Positions 35,425-44,018 of a DNA stretch of 64,000 nt are shown here, one piece after another. Both the position numbers and the translations under genes were made by a program. Below the pieces are notes generated by a model. The model was given only the letters and a program-made list of their open reading frames with translations, made no database searches and was not told where the DNA came from. How positions within the stretch are numbered: position 1 is the first letter of the stretch; the number at the start of each line of letters is the position of its first letter. Origin of the DNA: Peptostreptococcus canis (GTDB lineage: Bacteria; Bacillota; Clostridia; Peptostreptococcales; Peptostreptococcaceae); the NCBI RefSeq assembly GCF_014229965.1, contig NZ_JABGBW010000001.1, forward strand, positions 62,001 through 126,000, read 5' to 3'.

Positions 35425-36069
35425 ATGAAAAAGATGGTAGCATTATTAATGACAGGAACAATAGCAACATCATTACTAAATAGTTTTAATTCTCAAGTTT
35501 TTGCAGAAGAGAAAGATAAAAGAGAATGTATAGAATGTAATGAAGAATTTATACAAAGTGAAAATATTAATGATATTTTTGCTTCTGGTAATTCATTTTT
35601 GACTCAAAATCAGGTTTTAGAGGAAGAAAAAGAGTCTGAACTTGATAATAAGGAACTTGAAAAAATTGAAAGTGAAATAGATAGTATATATGATTCAATA
35701 ATGAATAGAGATAATATCTATGAAAAGTATGATAAAATTTCTGCTAGAAATCAAAATCTATGGGAAAAATTATATAATTCGCTTGATGAATATTATTCTG
35801 AGGATATTACGATTGATACAATAAAATCTTCTAAGGCAATAAACGAGGATGAAAAAAATAAATTAATAGAAGACCAAAAAGAACTTGATAAATTAGATAA
35901 AATATTTGAGCAAAGAATTAAAGAAGCAGAAGATGCTACTAAGTCATTGACTGAAAAAGCAGATAAAATTTATGAAAAAATTAATTCTGAACAGGAAAAT
36001 GATGAACCAGTATTATATAAAAATAATTCAAATTTAAGTGAAAATAGCGAAGAAACTGATTTCGAATAA
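35425..36069 (+). CDS. Secreted coiled-coil protein of unknown function
   Basis: A 214-residue exported protein. A signal peptide (MKKMVALLMTGTIATSLLNS then FNSQVFA, cut after residue 27) is followed by a short cysteine pair CIEC (35-38) and a long, acidic and lysine-rich helical region (about 66-205) with heptad-like spacing. No known domain is recognised. AGGTGG sets the ATG at 35425; the frame is open 9 bp earlier. It sits 183 bp after the kinase gene, with an inverted repeat ATATTAAG at 35274-35281 and 35291-35298 between them, so it could be a target of that system or an exported part of it. Confidence 0.78.
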   Translation: MKKMVALLMTGTIATSLLNSFNSQVFAEEKDKRECIECNEEFIQSENINDIFASGNSFLTQNQVLEEEKESELDNKELEKIESEIDSIYDSIMNRDNIYEKYDKISARNQNLWEKLYNSLDEYYSEDITIDTIKSSKAINEDEKNKLIEDQKELDKLDKIFEQRIKEAEDATKSLTEKADKIYEKINSEQENDEPVLYKNNSNLSENSEETDFE

Positions 36070-36120
36070 TATAGTTTTAGAAAAAGATTACAATGAGTGC
36101 CATAAAAATTAAGTAGCTAT

Positions 36121-36164
36121 AGAGCCGATTTAAAAACAGTGTTTTTAGATCGGTTCTTTTTTTG
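36121..36164 (+). terminator. Terminator of the secreted-protein gene
   Basis: A 17-bp stem with two G-U pairs (36121-36137 with 36141-36157), a 3-nt loop and a run of T. Confidence 0.85.
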
Positions 36165-36215
36165 TTATAAAGTAAGTTATATTTAATTATATGTAAAAAA
36201 TATTACACATATAAG

Positions 36216-36269
36216 TTTACACATGTAAAGTACAACTGTATTGTCAGTTGAAAGTAGGTATGTTATAAT
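36216..36269 (+). promoter_or_regulatory. nad operon promoter with tandem NiaR-like operators
   Basis: TTGTCA (36241-36246), 17-bp spacer, TATAAT (36264-36269). Directly upstream are two palindromes with the same TACA-nn-TGTA core: TTTACA-CA-TGTAAA at 36216-36229 and TACA-AC-TGTA at 36231-36240, 13 bp centre to centre. The NiaR gene is the fourth gene of this operon, which makes nicotinate-responsive autoregulation the natural reading. Confidence 0.65.
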
Positions 36270-36293
36270 TTTTATGAAAAGGGGGTTGATTTT

Positions 36294-37199
36294 GTGATAC
36301 GTGACAGAATTAAAGAGTTGAAGCAAAATGAAGATGCCATAATTTTAGCACATTATTATGTGGATGGCGAAATTCAAAAAATTGCTGATTATGTAGGAGA
36401 TTCCTTCTACTTGGCTCAAGTGGCTAAGAAGTTGAATAATAGAACGATTGTTATAGCGGGAGTATATTTTATGGGAGAGAGTGTAAAAATATTAAATCCC
36501 GATAAAACAGTAAGGATGGTTGATATAAAGGCGGATTGTCCGATGGCACATATGGTAACTGTGGAAAAAATTAAAGAGATGAGGGAAAAATATGAGGATC
36601 TTGCAGTGGTTTGCTATATAAATTCTACTGCAGAAATTAAATCTCATTGTGATATATGTGTAACATCGTCAAACGCAGTTAATATTGTTAGTCAACTTAA
36701 GGAAAAAAACATATTTTTTGTACCGGATCAAAATTTAGGTGCATATGTTGCAAGATTCGTGAAAGAAAAAAATATTATTTTAAATGACGGATATTGTCCT
36801 GTTCATAATAAGATAAGGGCAAATGAATTAGAGGATTTGAAAATCAAATATAAAAAGGCTAAAGTTCTCTGTCATCCTGAATGTAGAGAAGAGGTTCTAG
36901 CACTTTCAGATTATATAGGAAGTACAAAAGGCATAATACAAGAGGTCGGAAAATATAAGGATGAAAATGAATTTATCATAGTTACGGAAGAAGGCATCTC
37001 ATCAGAATTATTTTCAAAGTATCCAACTAAGAAATTTTACTATTTGAATGATTTTGTATGTGATGATATGAAAATGCCGACATTGGAAAAATTGGAAAGC
37101 ACGTTAAAAAATAAAGAGAATGAAATATTTGTAGATGAAGATATTGCTAAAAAAGCATTGGTAGCATTGGATAGAATGCTGGAATTGGGAGTGAAGTAA
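36294..37199 (+). CDS. nadA: Quinolinate synthase
   Basis: Condenses iminoaspartate from NadB with dihydroxyacetone phosphate to quinolinate, using a [4Fe-4S] cluster. The 301-residue protein carries the three cluster cysteines expected for the family: C82 in KADCPMAH, C168 in DGYCPVHNK and C256 in DFVCDDMKMP. Other marks are LAHYYVDGEIQKIADYVGDS at the start and the CHPECREEV segment. Translation starts with GTG 36294 behind GGGGG. First gene of nadA-nadB-nadC-niaR. Confidence 0.96.
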   Translation: MIRDRIKELKQNEDAIILAHYYVDGEIQKIADYVGDSFYLAQVAKKLNNRTIVIAGVYFMGESVKILNPDKTVRMVDIKADCPMAHMVTVEKIKEMREKYEDLAVVCYINSTAEIKSHCDICVTSSNAVNIVSQLKEKNIFFVPDQNLGAYVARFVKEKNIILNDGYCPVHNKIRANELEDLKIKYKKAKVLCHPECREEVLALSDYIGSTKGIIQEVGKYKDENEFIIVTEEGISSELFSKYPTKKFYYLNDFVCDDMKMPTLEKLESTLKNKENEIFVDEDIAKKALVALDRMLELGVK

Positions 37200-37202
37200 A
37201 AA

Positions 37203-38474
37203 ATGATTAAAATAGATTGTGATGTTGTGGTCGTAGGATCCGGCGTTGCCGGGCTAGTTTGTGCCCTAGAATTACCTGAAGATTATAATATTATATTAAT
37301 TACCAAGAAAAATTTAGAAGATAGCAACTCTTATTTGGCACAAGGGGGAATTTCAGTAAGGCGTGGTGAAAAAGACAGAGAATCTTTCATTAATGATACT
37401 CTTACTGCAGGACATTTTAAGAATAATAAAAAGGCTGTTGAAATTTTAGTAGATGAATCAGAAGATGCGGTACAGAGTCTATTAAAATATGGTGTTGAAT
37501 TCAATATGAAAGATGATTCTTTGGCTTATACCAGAGAAGGAGGACATAGTAAGTTTAGAATAGTATATCATAACGACATTACAGGTAGAGCTGTCATGGA
37601 GGGATTAATAAAGAAGGTAAAAACAAGAAGAAACATTCGTATATTAGAAGAATGTGAAATGAAGGATATTGTAGAAATGGACAATTCATCCTTAGGTGTA
37701 ATAGCAAAATACGATAATAAATACACATTTATAAATTCAAAATATACTGTACTTGCAACCGGTGGTACAGGTGGTTTGTATGGGAATTCCACTAGCTTTC
37801 CCCATATAAAAGGGGATGGGATAGGTGTAGCCATCACTCATGGGGTAAAGTTAAAGGATATTTCCAATATACAGATTCATCCAACTTCGCTGTATGAAGA
37901 AAAAATAGGAAGAAGATTTCTAATATCCGAATCGGTAAGAGGAGAAGGAGCGAAAATATTAAATTATCATGGAAATAGATTTATAGATGAATTAAAGCCC
38001 AGAGATGTAGTATCAAAGGCTATCTTTGAAGAAATGAAAAAGGACAATTCAAAACATGAATGGCTCAATTTTAGAACAATAGACAAGGATATAAATGCCA
38101 GATTTCCAAATATTTGTAAGTATTTGATGGATATAGGGATAGATCCAAAAAAAGAAAATGTACCTGTAGTTCCGGCTCATCACTATACTATTGGTGGAAT
38201 TGATGTTGATATGAATGCAAGAACATCGATGAATAATTTATATGCCATTGGAGAAGTTGCAAATACAGGAGTTCACGGAACTAATAGATTGGCGAGTAAT
38301 TCTCTTTTGGAATGTGTGGTATTTGGAAAAAGAGCCGCCAAAGATATTAAAAACAATTATACAGAGGAAAAGAAGAACCTTGATTTGGATAATTTGGCGT
38401 ATTCAATAGATGGCAATTATGAAGATATAGTTAAGAAAAGGATTGAGGAAGATGAAAATTCAAAAGTTAAATAA
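37203..38474 (+). CDS. nadB: L-aspartate oxidase
   Basis: Oxidises L-aspartate to iminoaspartate with FAD; in anaerobes fumarate is the likely electron acceptor. The FAD-binding start VVVGSGVAGLVCALE, NSYLAQGGISVRRG, the ATGGTGGLYGNSTSFPHIKGD segment (in parts) and the TIGGIDVDMNARTS and HGTNRLASNSLLE blocks identify NadB. At 423 residues it lacks much of the C-terminal three-helix domain of the longer enzymes (about 530), as is common in clostridia. Only 3 bp separate it from nadA, and its end overlaps nadC by 23 bp. Confidence 0.95.
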   Translation: MIKIDCDVVVVGSGVAGLVCALELPEDYNIILITKKNLEDSNSYLAQGGISVRRGEKDRESFINDTLTAGHFKNNKKAVEILVDESEDAVQSLLKYGVEFNMKDDSLAYTREGGHSKFRIVYHNDITGRAVMEGLIKKVKTRRNIRILEECEMKDIVEMDNSSLGVIAKYDNKYTFINSKYTVLATGGTGGLYGNSTSFPHIKGDGIGVAITHGVKLKDISNIQIHPTSLYEEKIGRRFLISESVRGEGAKILNYHGNRFIDELKPRDVVSKAIFEEMKKDNSKHEWLNFRTIDKDINARFPNICKYLMDIGIDPKKENVPVVPAHHYTIGGIDVDMNARTSMNNLYAIGEVANTGVHGTNRLASNSLLECVVFGKRAAKDIKNNYTEEKKNLDLDNLAYSIDGNYEDIVKKRIEEDENSKVK

Positions 38475-39309
38475 CTTTCAGATTGATAAATATATAATAG
38501 CAGCGTTAAAAGAAGATATAACGTTTGACGATTTAAGTACCAGTGCTATTTATAGAGAAGATAAAACTGCCAAAATATCATTGTTATCTAAAGATAAAGG
38601 TATATTGGCGGGATTAGATGTCTTTAAACGAGTTTTTTCAATAAACGATCCTTTAGTTGATTTTATAGAATATAAAAAAGATGGAGATAAAATAACTAAC
38701 GGAGAATTAGTGATGGAAATCATTGGGAATGTGAGAACCATATTAACGAGCGAGAGAGTAGCACTAAATTTTCTTCAAAGAATGAGTGGAATTGCGACTC
38801 AAACAAAAAAATATGTAGAGGCTTTGGGAGATGAAAATATAAAAATTTTGGATACCAGAAAAACTACACCTAACTTGAGATTATTTGAAAAATATTCGGT
38901 TAAAGTGGGTGGAGGATTTAATCACAGATATAATTTATCTGATGGAATAATGCTTAAAGATAATCATATTGGTGCTGCGGGTTCTGTAAAAAAAGCAATT
39001 GAAATGGCAAGAGAATATGCTCCATTTGTTAAAAAAATAGAAATTGAGGTTGAAGATCTCGAAATGTTAAAGGAAGCAGTCGATGCCAAAGCGGATATAA
39101 TAATGCTTGACAATATGGATATAGATATGGTAAAAAAAGCTATAGAAATTATTGATAAAAAAGCCATAATAGAATGTTCCGGAAATATAAATATAGATAA
39201 TATAAGCAGATATAGAGGTATGCAAATTGATTATATATCAAGCGGTTCACTTACAAATAATGCAAATATTGTGGATTTATCTATGAAGAATTTGAGGTAT
39301 GTAGATTAA
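38452..39309 (+). CDS. nadC: Nicotinate-nucleotide pyrophosphorylase (carboxylating)
   Basis: Converts quinolinate and PRPP to nicotinate mononucleotide, carbon dioxide and pyrophosphate. The 285-residue protein shows the NFLQRMSGIATQTKKYVEAL and DTRKTTPNLRLFEKYSVKVGG segments (the latter with the substrate-binding Arg/Lys residues), HRYNLSDGIMLKDNHI, and the C-terminal SSGSLTNNA barrel motif. A TTG at 38443 is in frame, but the ATG at 38452 behind the GAGG is preferred. It overlaps the nadB end. Confidence 0.95.
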   Translation: MKIQKLNNFQIDKYIIAALKEDITFDDLSTSAIYREDKTAKISLLSKDKGILAGLDVFKRVFSINDPLVDFIEYKKDGDKITNGELVMEIIGNVRTILTSERVALNFLQRMSGIATQTKKYVEALGDENIKILDTRKTTPNLRLFEKYSVKVGGGFNHRYNLSDGIMLKDNHIGAAGSVKKAIEMAREYAPFVKKIEIEVEDLEMLKEAVDAKADIIMLDNMDIDMVKKAIEIIDKKAIIECSGNINIDNISRYRGMQIDYISSGSLTNNANIVDLSMKNLRYVD

Positions 39310-39334
39310 TTGTATTTAGGATAGGGGTGTATTG

Positions 39335-39844
39335 ATGAACAAAACAGACGAAAGAAGAGAAAAGATATTAAAAGTATTAATTGAAAATGATGATCCTATT
39401 AATGGAACAGAATTATCAAAAATATTTGGAGTATCACGCCAGGTGATTGTTCAAGATATAGCTATTTTAAAAGAAAAAAACAATGATATTATATCAACAA
39501 ATAGGGGATATAAGATTTTTAAAAAAGCTTCTTGTGTCAGAGTAATAAAAGTATCACATAGTGATGAAGACATTGAGAATGAATTAAATATAATTGTTGA
39601 TTTAGGAGCAGTTGTAAAAGATGTATTTATATCTCATAAGGCTTATGGTAAAATAAATATAGATTTAAACATAAAATCCAGAAGAGATGGTCAAAATTTA
39701 AATGATAGAATCAATGCAGGTATTAGTAAACCATTAAAAAATCTCACAAATGGATATCACTACCATACTATTATGGCTGAATCTGAAGAAATACTAGATG
39801 AAGTAGTTAAAAAATTAGATGAAGCCGGATATCTGGTAAAATAA
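39335..39844 (+). CDS. niaR: NiaR nicotinate-responsive repressor
   Basis: A 169-residue regulator of NAD synthesis and niacin uptake in Firmicutes. An N-terminal winged helix (about 8-60, GTELSKIFGVSRQVIVQDIA) is followed by a 3H domain whose metal ligands, by comparison with the Thermotoga protein, are H75, E83, H142 and H144 (SHSDED...E, GYHYHT). GGGG places the ATG at 39335; the TTG 3 bp earlier is less likely. As the last nad gene it probably represses its own operon through the TACA-nn-TGTA boxes at 36216-36240. Confidence 0.93.
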   Translation: MNKTDERREKILKVLIENDDPINGTELSKIFGVSRQVIVQDIAILKEKNNDIISTNRGYKIFKKASCVRVIKVSHSDEDIENELNIIVDLGAVVKDVFISHKAYGKINIDLNIKSRRDGQNLNDRINAGISKPLKNLTNGYHYHTIMAESEEILDEVVKKLDEAGYLVK

Positions 39845-39862
39845 AAAACAGGAGGTATTAAT

Positions 39863-40183
39863 ATGATAATCACAACAACAGCAAATATTGATGGCAAGGA
39901 AATAATAGAATATAAAGGGATAGTATTTGGAGAAGTTATAACAGGGATTAATATATTAAAAGATATTGGTGCCGGACTAAGAAATTTCTTTGGTGGAAGA
40001 AGTGAAGGTTATGAACAGGAGCTTTTAAAAGCTAGAAATGAAGCCTTAGATGAGATGGCAGAAAGAGCAAAATCAATGGGAGCAGATGCGGTTGTAGGAG
40101 TGAAAATGGACTATGAAGTTCTTGGAGCTGATAATGGAATGCTGATGGTAACTTGTTCAGGAACCGCGGTTAGATTAGGATAG
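39863..40183 (+). CDS. YbjQ/UPF0145 family protein
   Basis: A 106-residue cytosolic protein of the YbjQ family, small pentameric beta proteins once called heavy-metal-binding; function unknown. The family pattern is clear: [38 protein letters not shown], and [26 protein letters not shown] precedes the ATG. It lies 18 bp after niaR and may be read from the nad operon. Its 3' end abuts an insertion-sequence scar. Confidence 0.92.
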   Translation: MIITTTANIDGKEIIEYKGIVFGEVITGINILKDIGAGLRNFFGGRSEGYEQELLKARNEALDEMAERAKSMGADAVVGVKMDYEVLGADNGMLMVTCSGTAVRLG

Positions 40184-40410
40184 AATCCAAATATACATAA
40201 CATATACATATATAGAAATTATGATGTGATTCCAGGTTATACTTTATTAGTTCATTTATAATGTTTTTATTACCTGGATTCATTGGTTCTTTTCTTTTTC
40301 TCATAACAAAAGTCCTCCTATGATAATTGTACCGACCCCCAAAAGTTAGACCTAAAAATCTAGTGATTGGTAGGTCACCTCAAAGTTAATTTTATCATAG
40401 AAGGACTTAT
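40170..40410 (-). mobile_element. Insertion-sequence remnant
   Basis: No transposase is intact. On the plus strand, 40328-40351 reads like a terminal repeat of IS3/IS150-type elements (TGTACCGACCCCCAAAAGTT). On the minus strand an AGGAGG (40319-40314) and ATG 40304 start a 44-codon frame whose first residues, MRKRKEPMNPGNKNIINELI, resemble the N-terminus of mutator/IS256-type transposases before dissolving. A near-perfect 17-bp inverted repeat (40310-40326 with 40392-40408, one mismatch) encloses the terminal-repeat-like part. The family is uncertain; that it is element debris is fairly safe. It occupies most of the 346-bp gap 40184-40529. Confidence 0.55.
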
Positions 40411-40529
40411 AATTTTACAGATTTTTCATAGACTTTTAGTGTACAAAAATTTTATAAAAAAATTAAAATATATATAATGTTAAAGTAGTATGTCAACAAA
40501 TGATTAAGTATTAGACTAAAATAATCAAC

Positions 40530-41117
40530 TTATGCATTGAAGAATACTCCAACAACTATTCCCATAACAGAAATTTCTTCACGATTAATATCGATAGGAG
40601 GAATATTTTTATTTCCTGCAATAATTATTATTTTATTTTCATTAAATTTATCTACATAACATCTTCTTAATATAGGTTCTGAGTTAGGAATTTTAATTAC
40701 AAATAGTTTTCCATCTATTATTTTAGAACAAGCTTTTATTAAGACAAAATAATTAGGAAAAATATTGTATAAAATATTATCTTTAGATTCGATTTTAACG
40801 GTATAATCTGCATCAATTAAATTTTTATCAATAAGAATATAGTTCTCTATATTTTCATTTGAGGTTACCTTTTTTCTATTTTTAAGATTATAAATATTCA
40901 TAGGTTTTACAGAAGAACATTTATAATTAATAAATTCAGGTTCCATATTTAATACTTCGCATAATTGATTAAATTGCTCTAGGGAAATTTTAGATAAAAT
41001 TTCCTCATCTGACATATTTTCAAATCTTGTGATTGTTGTTCTCGAAACATCTAAGCTCTCTGATAAATATTTTTGTGAATATCCATTTTTTTTTCTGAAA
41101 TATCTAATTATATTCAT
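40530..41117 (-). CDS. XRE-type repressor with degenerate S24/LexA-like domain
   Basis: A 195-residue protein. The N-terminal helix-turn-helix (about 1-32) reads RYFRKKNGYSQKYLSESLDV then SRTTITRFEN. The C-terminal half follows the phage-repressor/LexA pattern (DYTVKIESKDNI, IIDGKLFVIKIPNSEPILRRCY, ISVMGIVVGVFF), but the catalytic serine expected where KDNI stands and the lysine expected before the RR/KR tyrosine strand seem absent, so self-cleavage is doubtful. It is divergent from the VanZ-like/TraX pair across 232 bp and may repress it. It looks phage- or element-derived. Confidence 0.75.
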   Translation of the reverse strand: MNIIRYFRKKNGYSQKYLSESLDVSRTTITRFENMSDEEILSKISLEQFNQLCEVLNMEPEFINYKCSSVKPMNIYNLKNRKKVTSNENIENYILIDKNLIDADYTVKIESKDNILYNIFPNYFVLIKACSKIIDGKLFVIKIPNSEPILRRCYVDKFNENKIIIIAGNKNIPPIDINREEISVMGIVVGVFFNA

Positions 41118-41349
41118 AATTTTATTATCTCCAAATAAAAAACTAATAGTGTTTATTTTTGAAACATCTTCAATTAATATTATATCTTAAATACAATAAA
41201 ATTCAATTATAAATGTGAATTATTAATTAATTATGTATCAAATAAAAACATTGATTAATGTTTGATGTGTAAGTATTATGTAAGTATATAACTCTTAAAA
41301 AGATATAGAAAAGGGATTATTTAAAAATTTACTTAATAAAGGAGTAATT

Positions 41350-42381
41350 ATGATTAGAATTAGATTTAAAACGCAATATATAATGACTTTTATAATTATA
41401 ATATATTGTATATTTTTAATTTTAACTGATATTTTTGGTAAATATACATTTGTTGATGTGCCTGAGATTATAAAATTTAACAGTCATGAAATTGTTTTTT
41501 CATCATTTTATAAGAATGCATATTTTTTTGGAGCAGATTTGATGTTAATATTATGTATGGCATTATTTGATTTATTTATTTTTATACCAATAGGATTTTA
41601 TTTATATAAGACAAGTAGTAGTGTAAACAAAATTTTTAAAATCTATTTAATTATTTCTTTCTTATATAATTTACTTAAATTTTCAATATGTATATCTCCA
41701 TTAGCATTTGATTTAGTAATTTTAAATTTTATGGGAATGGTATATGGCTTTTTTTTAAAAAAGGAAATAGGCTTAGATGTTGATAAGTATACAAAATTAA
41801 ATGTAGAAATAAAGAAAATATATTTTTTATTGTTTTTTTTACTATTTATTTTTATGTTACCTATAAAAGGAGTTACAGAAAATATTTCGGATAGATTTTC
41901 AAATGGAACAAAATATTATCTTAAAGAAAGTGATATTAGTAATATATTAAATGATACTAGTTTGGATAAAGAGTTTCGTCAAACTTATAAATCATATAAT
42001 AATTATAAAAAAATATTAAATGATAAAAAACAAGAGAATATATTATCTGGAAGATTTAAAGGAATTTCTAATGAAAATGATAAAGACAGTAATATTAAAA
42101 TAAAAATTGATAATAATATATATAAACTTAAAATAAGTGAAGATTCACGTATTTTATATGTTGATTATGCAGGGGACGATAAGAAATTTGATTGTTTATC
42201 ATATAAACTTTCGAAATATTTTGATAAGGATAGAAGTGTATTTAAAAATATAATTCGTAATAATGATTTATCTTCAAAAGTCAATTCTGAATCTGAAGTA
42301 ATGGTCATCAGTGATGAAAATAATGTAGTTGAAACAATTGTAATTAAATCAAATTATTTTAAAGGGGTGAATAAATATTGA
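41350..42381 (+). CDS. Membrane protein with VanZ-like N-terminal half
   Basis: A 343-residue protein. The N-terminal half has about five membrane segments; FIFIPIGFYLYKTSSS and DLVILNFMGMVYGFF fit the VanZ-like pattern of a proline-glycine segment and an N-x-x-G segment near the end. Residues 175-343 are hydrophilic and charged with many Asn, Asp and Lys, unlike ordinary VanZ proteins, and I recognise no domain there. AAGGAG precedes the ATG. It overlaps the traX start by 4 bp. Very low GC suggests recent acquisition. The VanZ assignment is tentative. Confidence 0.55.
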   Translation: MIRIRFKTQYIMTFIIIIYCIFLILTDIFGKYTFVDVPEIIKFNSHEIVFSSFYKNAYFFGADLMLILCMALFDLFIFIPIGFYLYKTSSSVNKIFKIYLIISFLYNLLKFSICISPLAFDLVILNFMGMVYGFFLKKEIGLDVDKYTKLNVEIKKIYFLLFFLLFIFMLPIKGVTENISDRFSNGTKYYLKESDISNILNDTSLDKEFRQTYKSYNNYKKILNDKKQENILSGRFKGISNENDKDSNIKIKIDNNIYKLKISEDSRILYVDYAGDDKKFDCLSYKLSKYFDKDRSVFKNIIRNNDLSSKVNSESEVMVISDENNVVETIVIKSNYFKGVNKY

Positions 42382-43073
42382 ATAATGTATCAATAAAAAA
42401 TTTATTAAGTTCACAACAATTAAAAATAATAGCTCTAACTTGTATGTTTATACAGCATTTTACATATGCATTGATAAAACCCATTTATGGAGATAAAGCA
42501 AGTATACTTATGGATATAGGTAACATAACTTTTCCAATTATAATTTTTTTGTTGGTAGAAGGATTTATACATACAAAAAATTTAAAAAAATATTTAATTA
42601 GAATTTTTATTATGATGATAATATCAGAAATTCCATACAGACTTATATTTAGTGAAAGTGAAGGTTCCATAGGAAATATTATGCTGTCATTATTACTTGT
42701 GTTAATAACAATAAGTATTTTTAGAGTTTTTAAAGAAAATTTTATTATAACAATAATTGTAGTTATAATATTTGCTATTATAATGTTGCGTTATGCTGAT
42801 TATAATATTTTTGGATTACTGTTGGCTTTGAATTTTTTTATATTTAGAGAAAATAAAATGACTAAATCATTAAATTTATTTTTTATATGGATATTATGGA
42901 CAAAAGTATTTTATATACCAATAATAATTACTTTATTAATAAATTTATATAATAATAAATTAAGTAATAGTTTAAATGTTAGTGTGAAAAGAAAAAATAT
43001 AATTAAATATGTATTTTATTTATTCTATCCAATACATTTTATAATTATATATATCTTAAAATCAATTATATAA
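42378..43073 (+). CDS. TraX family membrane protein
   Basis: A 231-residue protein with about seven membrane helices. It follows the TraX pattern: QQLKIIALTCMFIQHFTYAL, ITFPIIIFLLVEGFIHTKN and MMIISEIPYRLIF. F-plasmid TraX acetylates pilin, and the wider family belongs to the acyltransferase-3-like membrane enzymes; chromosomal Firmicutes members have no known substrate. Translation begins with TTG 42378 behind GGGGTGA, overlapping the upstream stop codon, so it is coupled to the VanZ-like gene. Confidence 0.8.
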   Translation: MNNVSIKNLLSSQQLKIIALTCMFIQHFTYALIKPIYGDKASILMDIGNITFPIIIFLLVEGFIHTKNLKKYLIRIFIMMIISEIPYRLIFSESEGSIGNIMLSLLLVLITISIFRVFKENFIITIIVVIIFAIIMLRYADYNIFGLLLALNFFIFRENKMTKSLNLFFIWILWTKVFYIPIIITLLINLYNNKLSNSLNVSVKRKNIIKYVFYLFYPIHFIIIYILKSII

Positions 43074-43171
43074 TGTTTTATATATCATGTATTGAATTGT
43101 AATAATTCCAACAACAAATTAATTTGAGTATATAGAGTTTTTCTGTAATTTAGCCTTCTATGTCTAGTCTG

Positions 43172-43243
43172 CCGATTAGTCGGTTTTTAAAATTTAAATA
43201 TTTACTGCAGGAGATACTAAAAAGAATCTAGTTCTCCTGTTTG
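43172..43243 (+). terminator. Two small terminator-like hairpins after traX
   Basis: CCGA-TTAG-TCGG (43172-43183) runs into TTTTT, and CAGGAGA (43208-43214) pairs with TCTCCTG (43233-43239) before TTTGTTT. Either may end the accessory operon. Confidence 0.45.
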
Positions 43244-43254
43244 TTTACGCGCCA

Positions 43255-43307
43255 TGGGCGCACTATAACGGGTGAAAGTCCCGAACACGCCTAGGTGACG
43301 AGAAATC
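43255..43307 (+). mobile_element. Group II intron 5'-end remnant
   Basis: The stretch is strikingly GC-rich for its surroundings and carries the AACGGGTGAAAGTCCCG motif typical of domain I of bacterial group II introns. It folds as nested stems GGCG/CGCC (43257-43260 with 43288-43291) and CGGG/CCCG (43269-43272 with 43280-43283). No reverse transcriptase and no domain V hairpin are present in the window, so only the beginning of a ribozyme survives. Confidence 0.55.
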
Positions 43308-43400
43308 TTTTGTTCTTTTTTTATTGTTATTTATATAATATTCTATTGTTGATTTTCATAAACTCTAAACTTACCTAAACGCCTTACTCTCTCATTCGCG

Positions 43401-43763
43401 TTAATTATTTTTTTGATTTTCTTGTTTAATCAAAATAGTTGCTATTTTCTCTAATTTTTTTATTAAATCAACCTGTTCTTTTTTATCATCTGATAGTTTT
43501 CTATAAGATTCTTCTGAAAAATCATATTCACTAGGGATATTATTAACAACATCTATATACATTTCTGAATAATATTTTTTATCTTGCAAACGAATTTTTT
43601 TTTCATCAATATCCTTTATATCTATTTTTAAAAGCTGGTTTTTATCATATCTAGTTGATGTAAAATCATCAACTGAACTGTTTTTATTAAAATAAAATAA
43701 ACTGGATAACAGAATAACAATAACAACCAATGTGTAAAATTTCAAACTTTTCTTTTTATTCAA
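43401..43763 (-). CDS. Small membrane-anchored hypothetical protein
   Basis: A 120-residue protein with a single N-terminal membrane helix (about residues 7-24, after MNKKKSLKF) and a charged, mostly helical extracytoplasmic part. No domain is recognised. GGAGGTG lies 6 bp before a TTG at 43763, which I take as the start; the frame is open further to 43802. It is isolated between the intron scar and the SRPBCC gene and shares the very low GC of the accessory stretch. Confidence 0.6.
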   Translation of the reverse strand: MNKKKSLKFYTLVVIVILLSSLFYFNKNSSVDDFTSTRYDKNQLLKIDIKDIDEKKIRLQDKKYYSEMYIDVVNNIPSEYDFSEESYRKLSDDKKEQVDLIKKLEKIATILIKQENQKNN

Positions 43764-44018
43764 ATAAAACACCTCCACAATTGCTGATTTTAATGTTAAC
43801 ATGTTTTAAGTAATATATAAAGTTTGTTTTTACTATTCATTAAAATAAAAACATTATAAATAAAATGTAATGTATTTATAGCATATGTTACAAAAATAAA
43901 TAAAAAAGAGAGGAATTCTGATATAATGATAAAATCAATTTGTAAAGGTTATTTTTCATGTATACTATAGCAAAAAAAGAAGTTTTTAATAAATTAGAAT
44001 TTGTAGGAGGAAACCACT

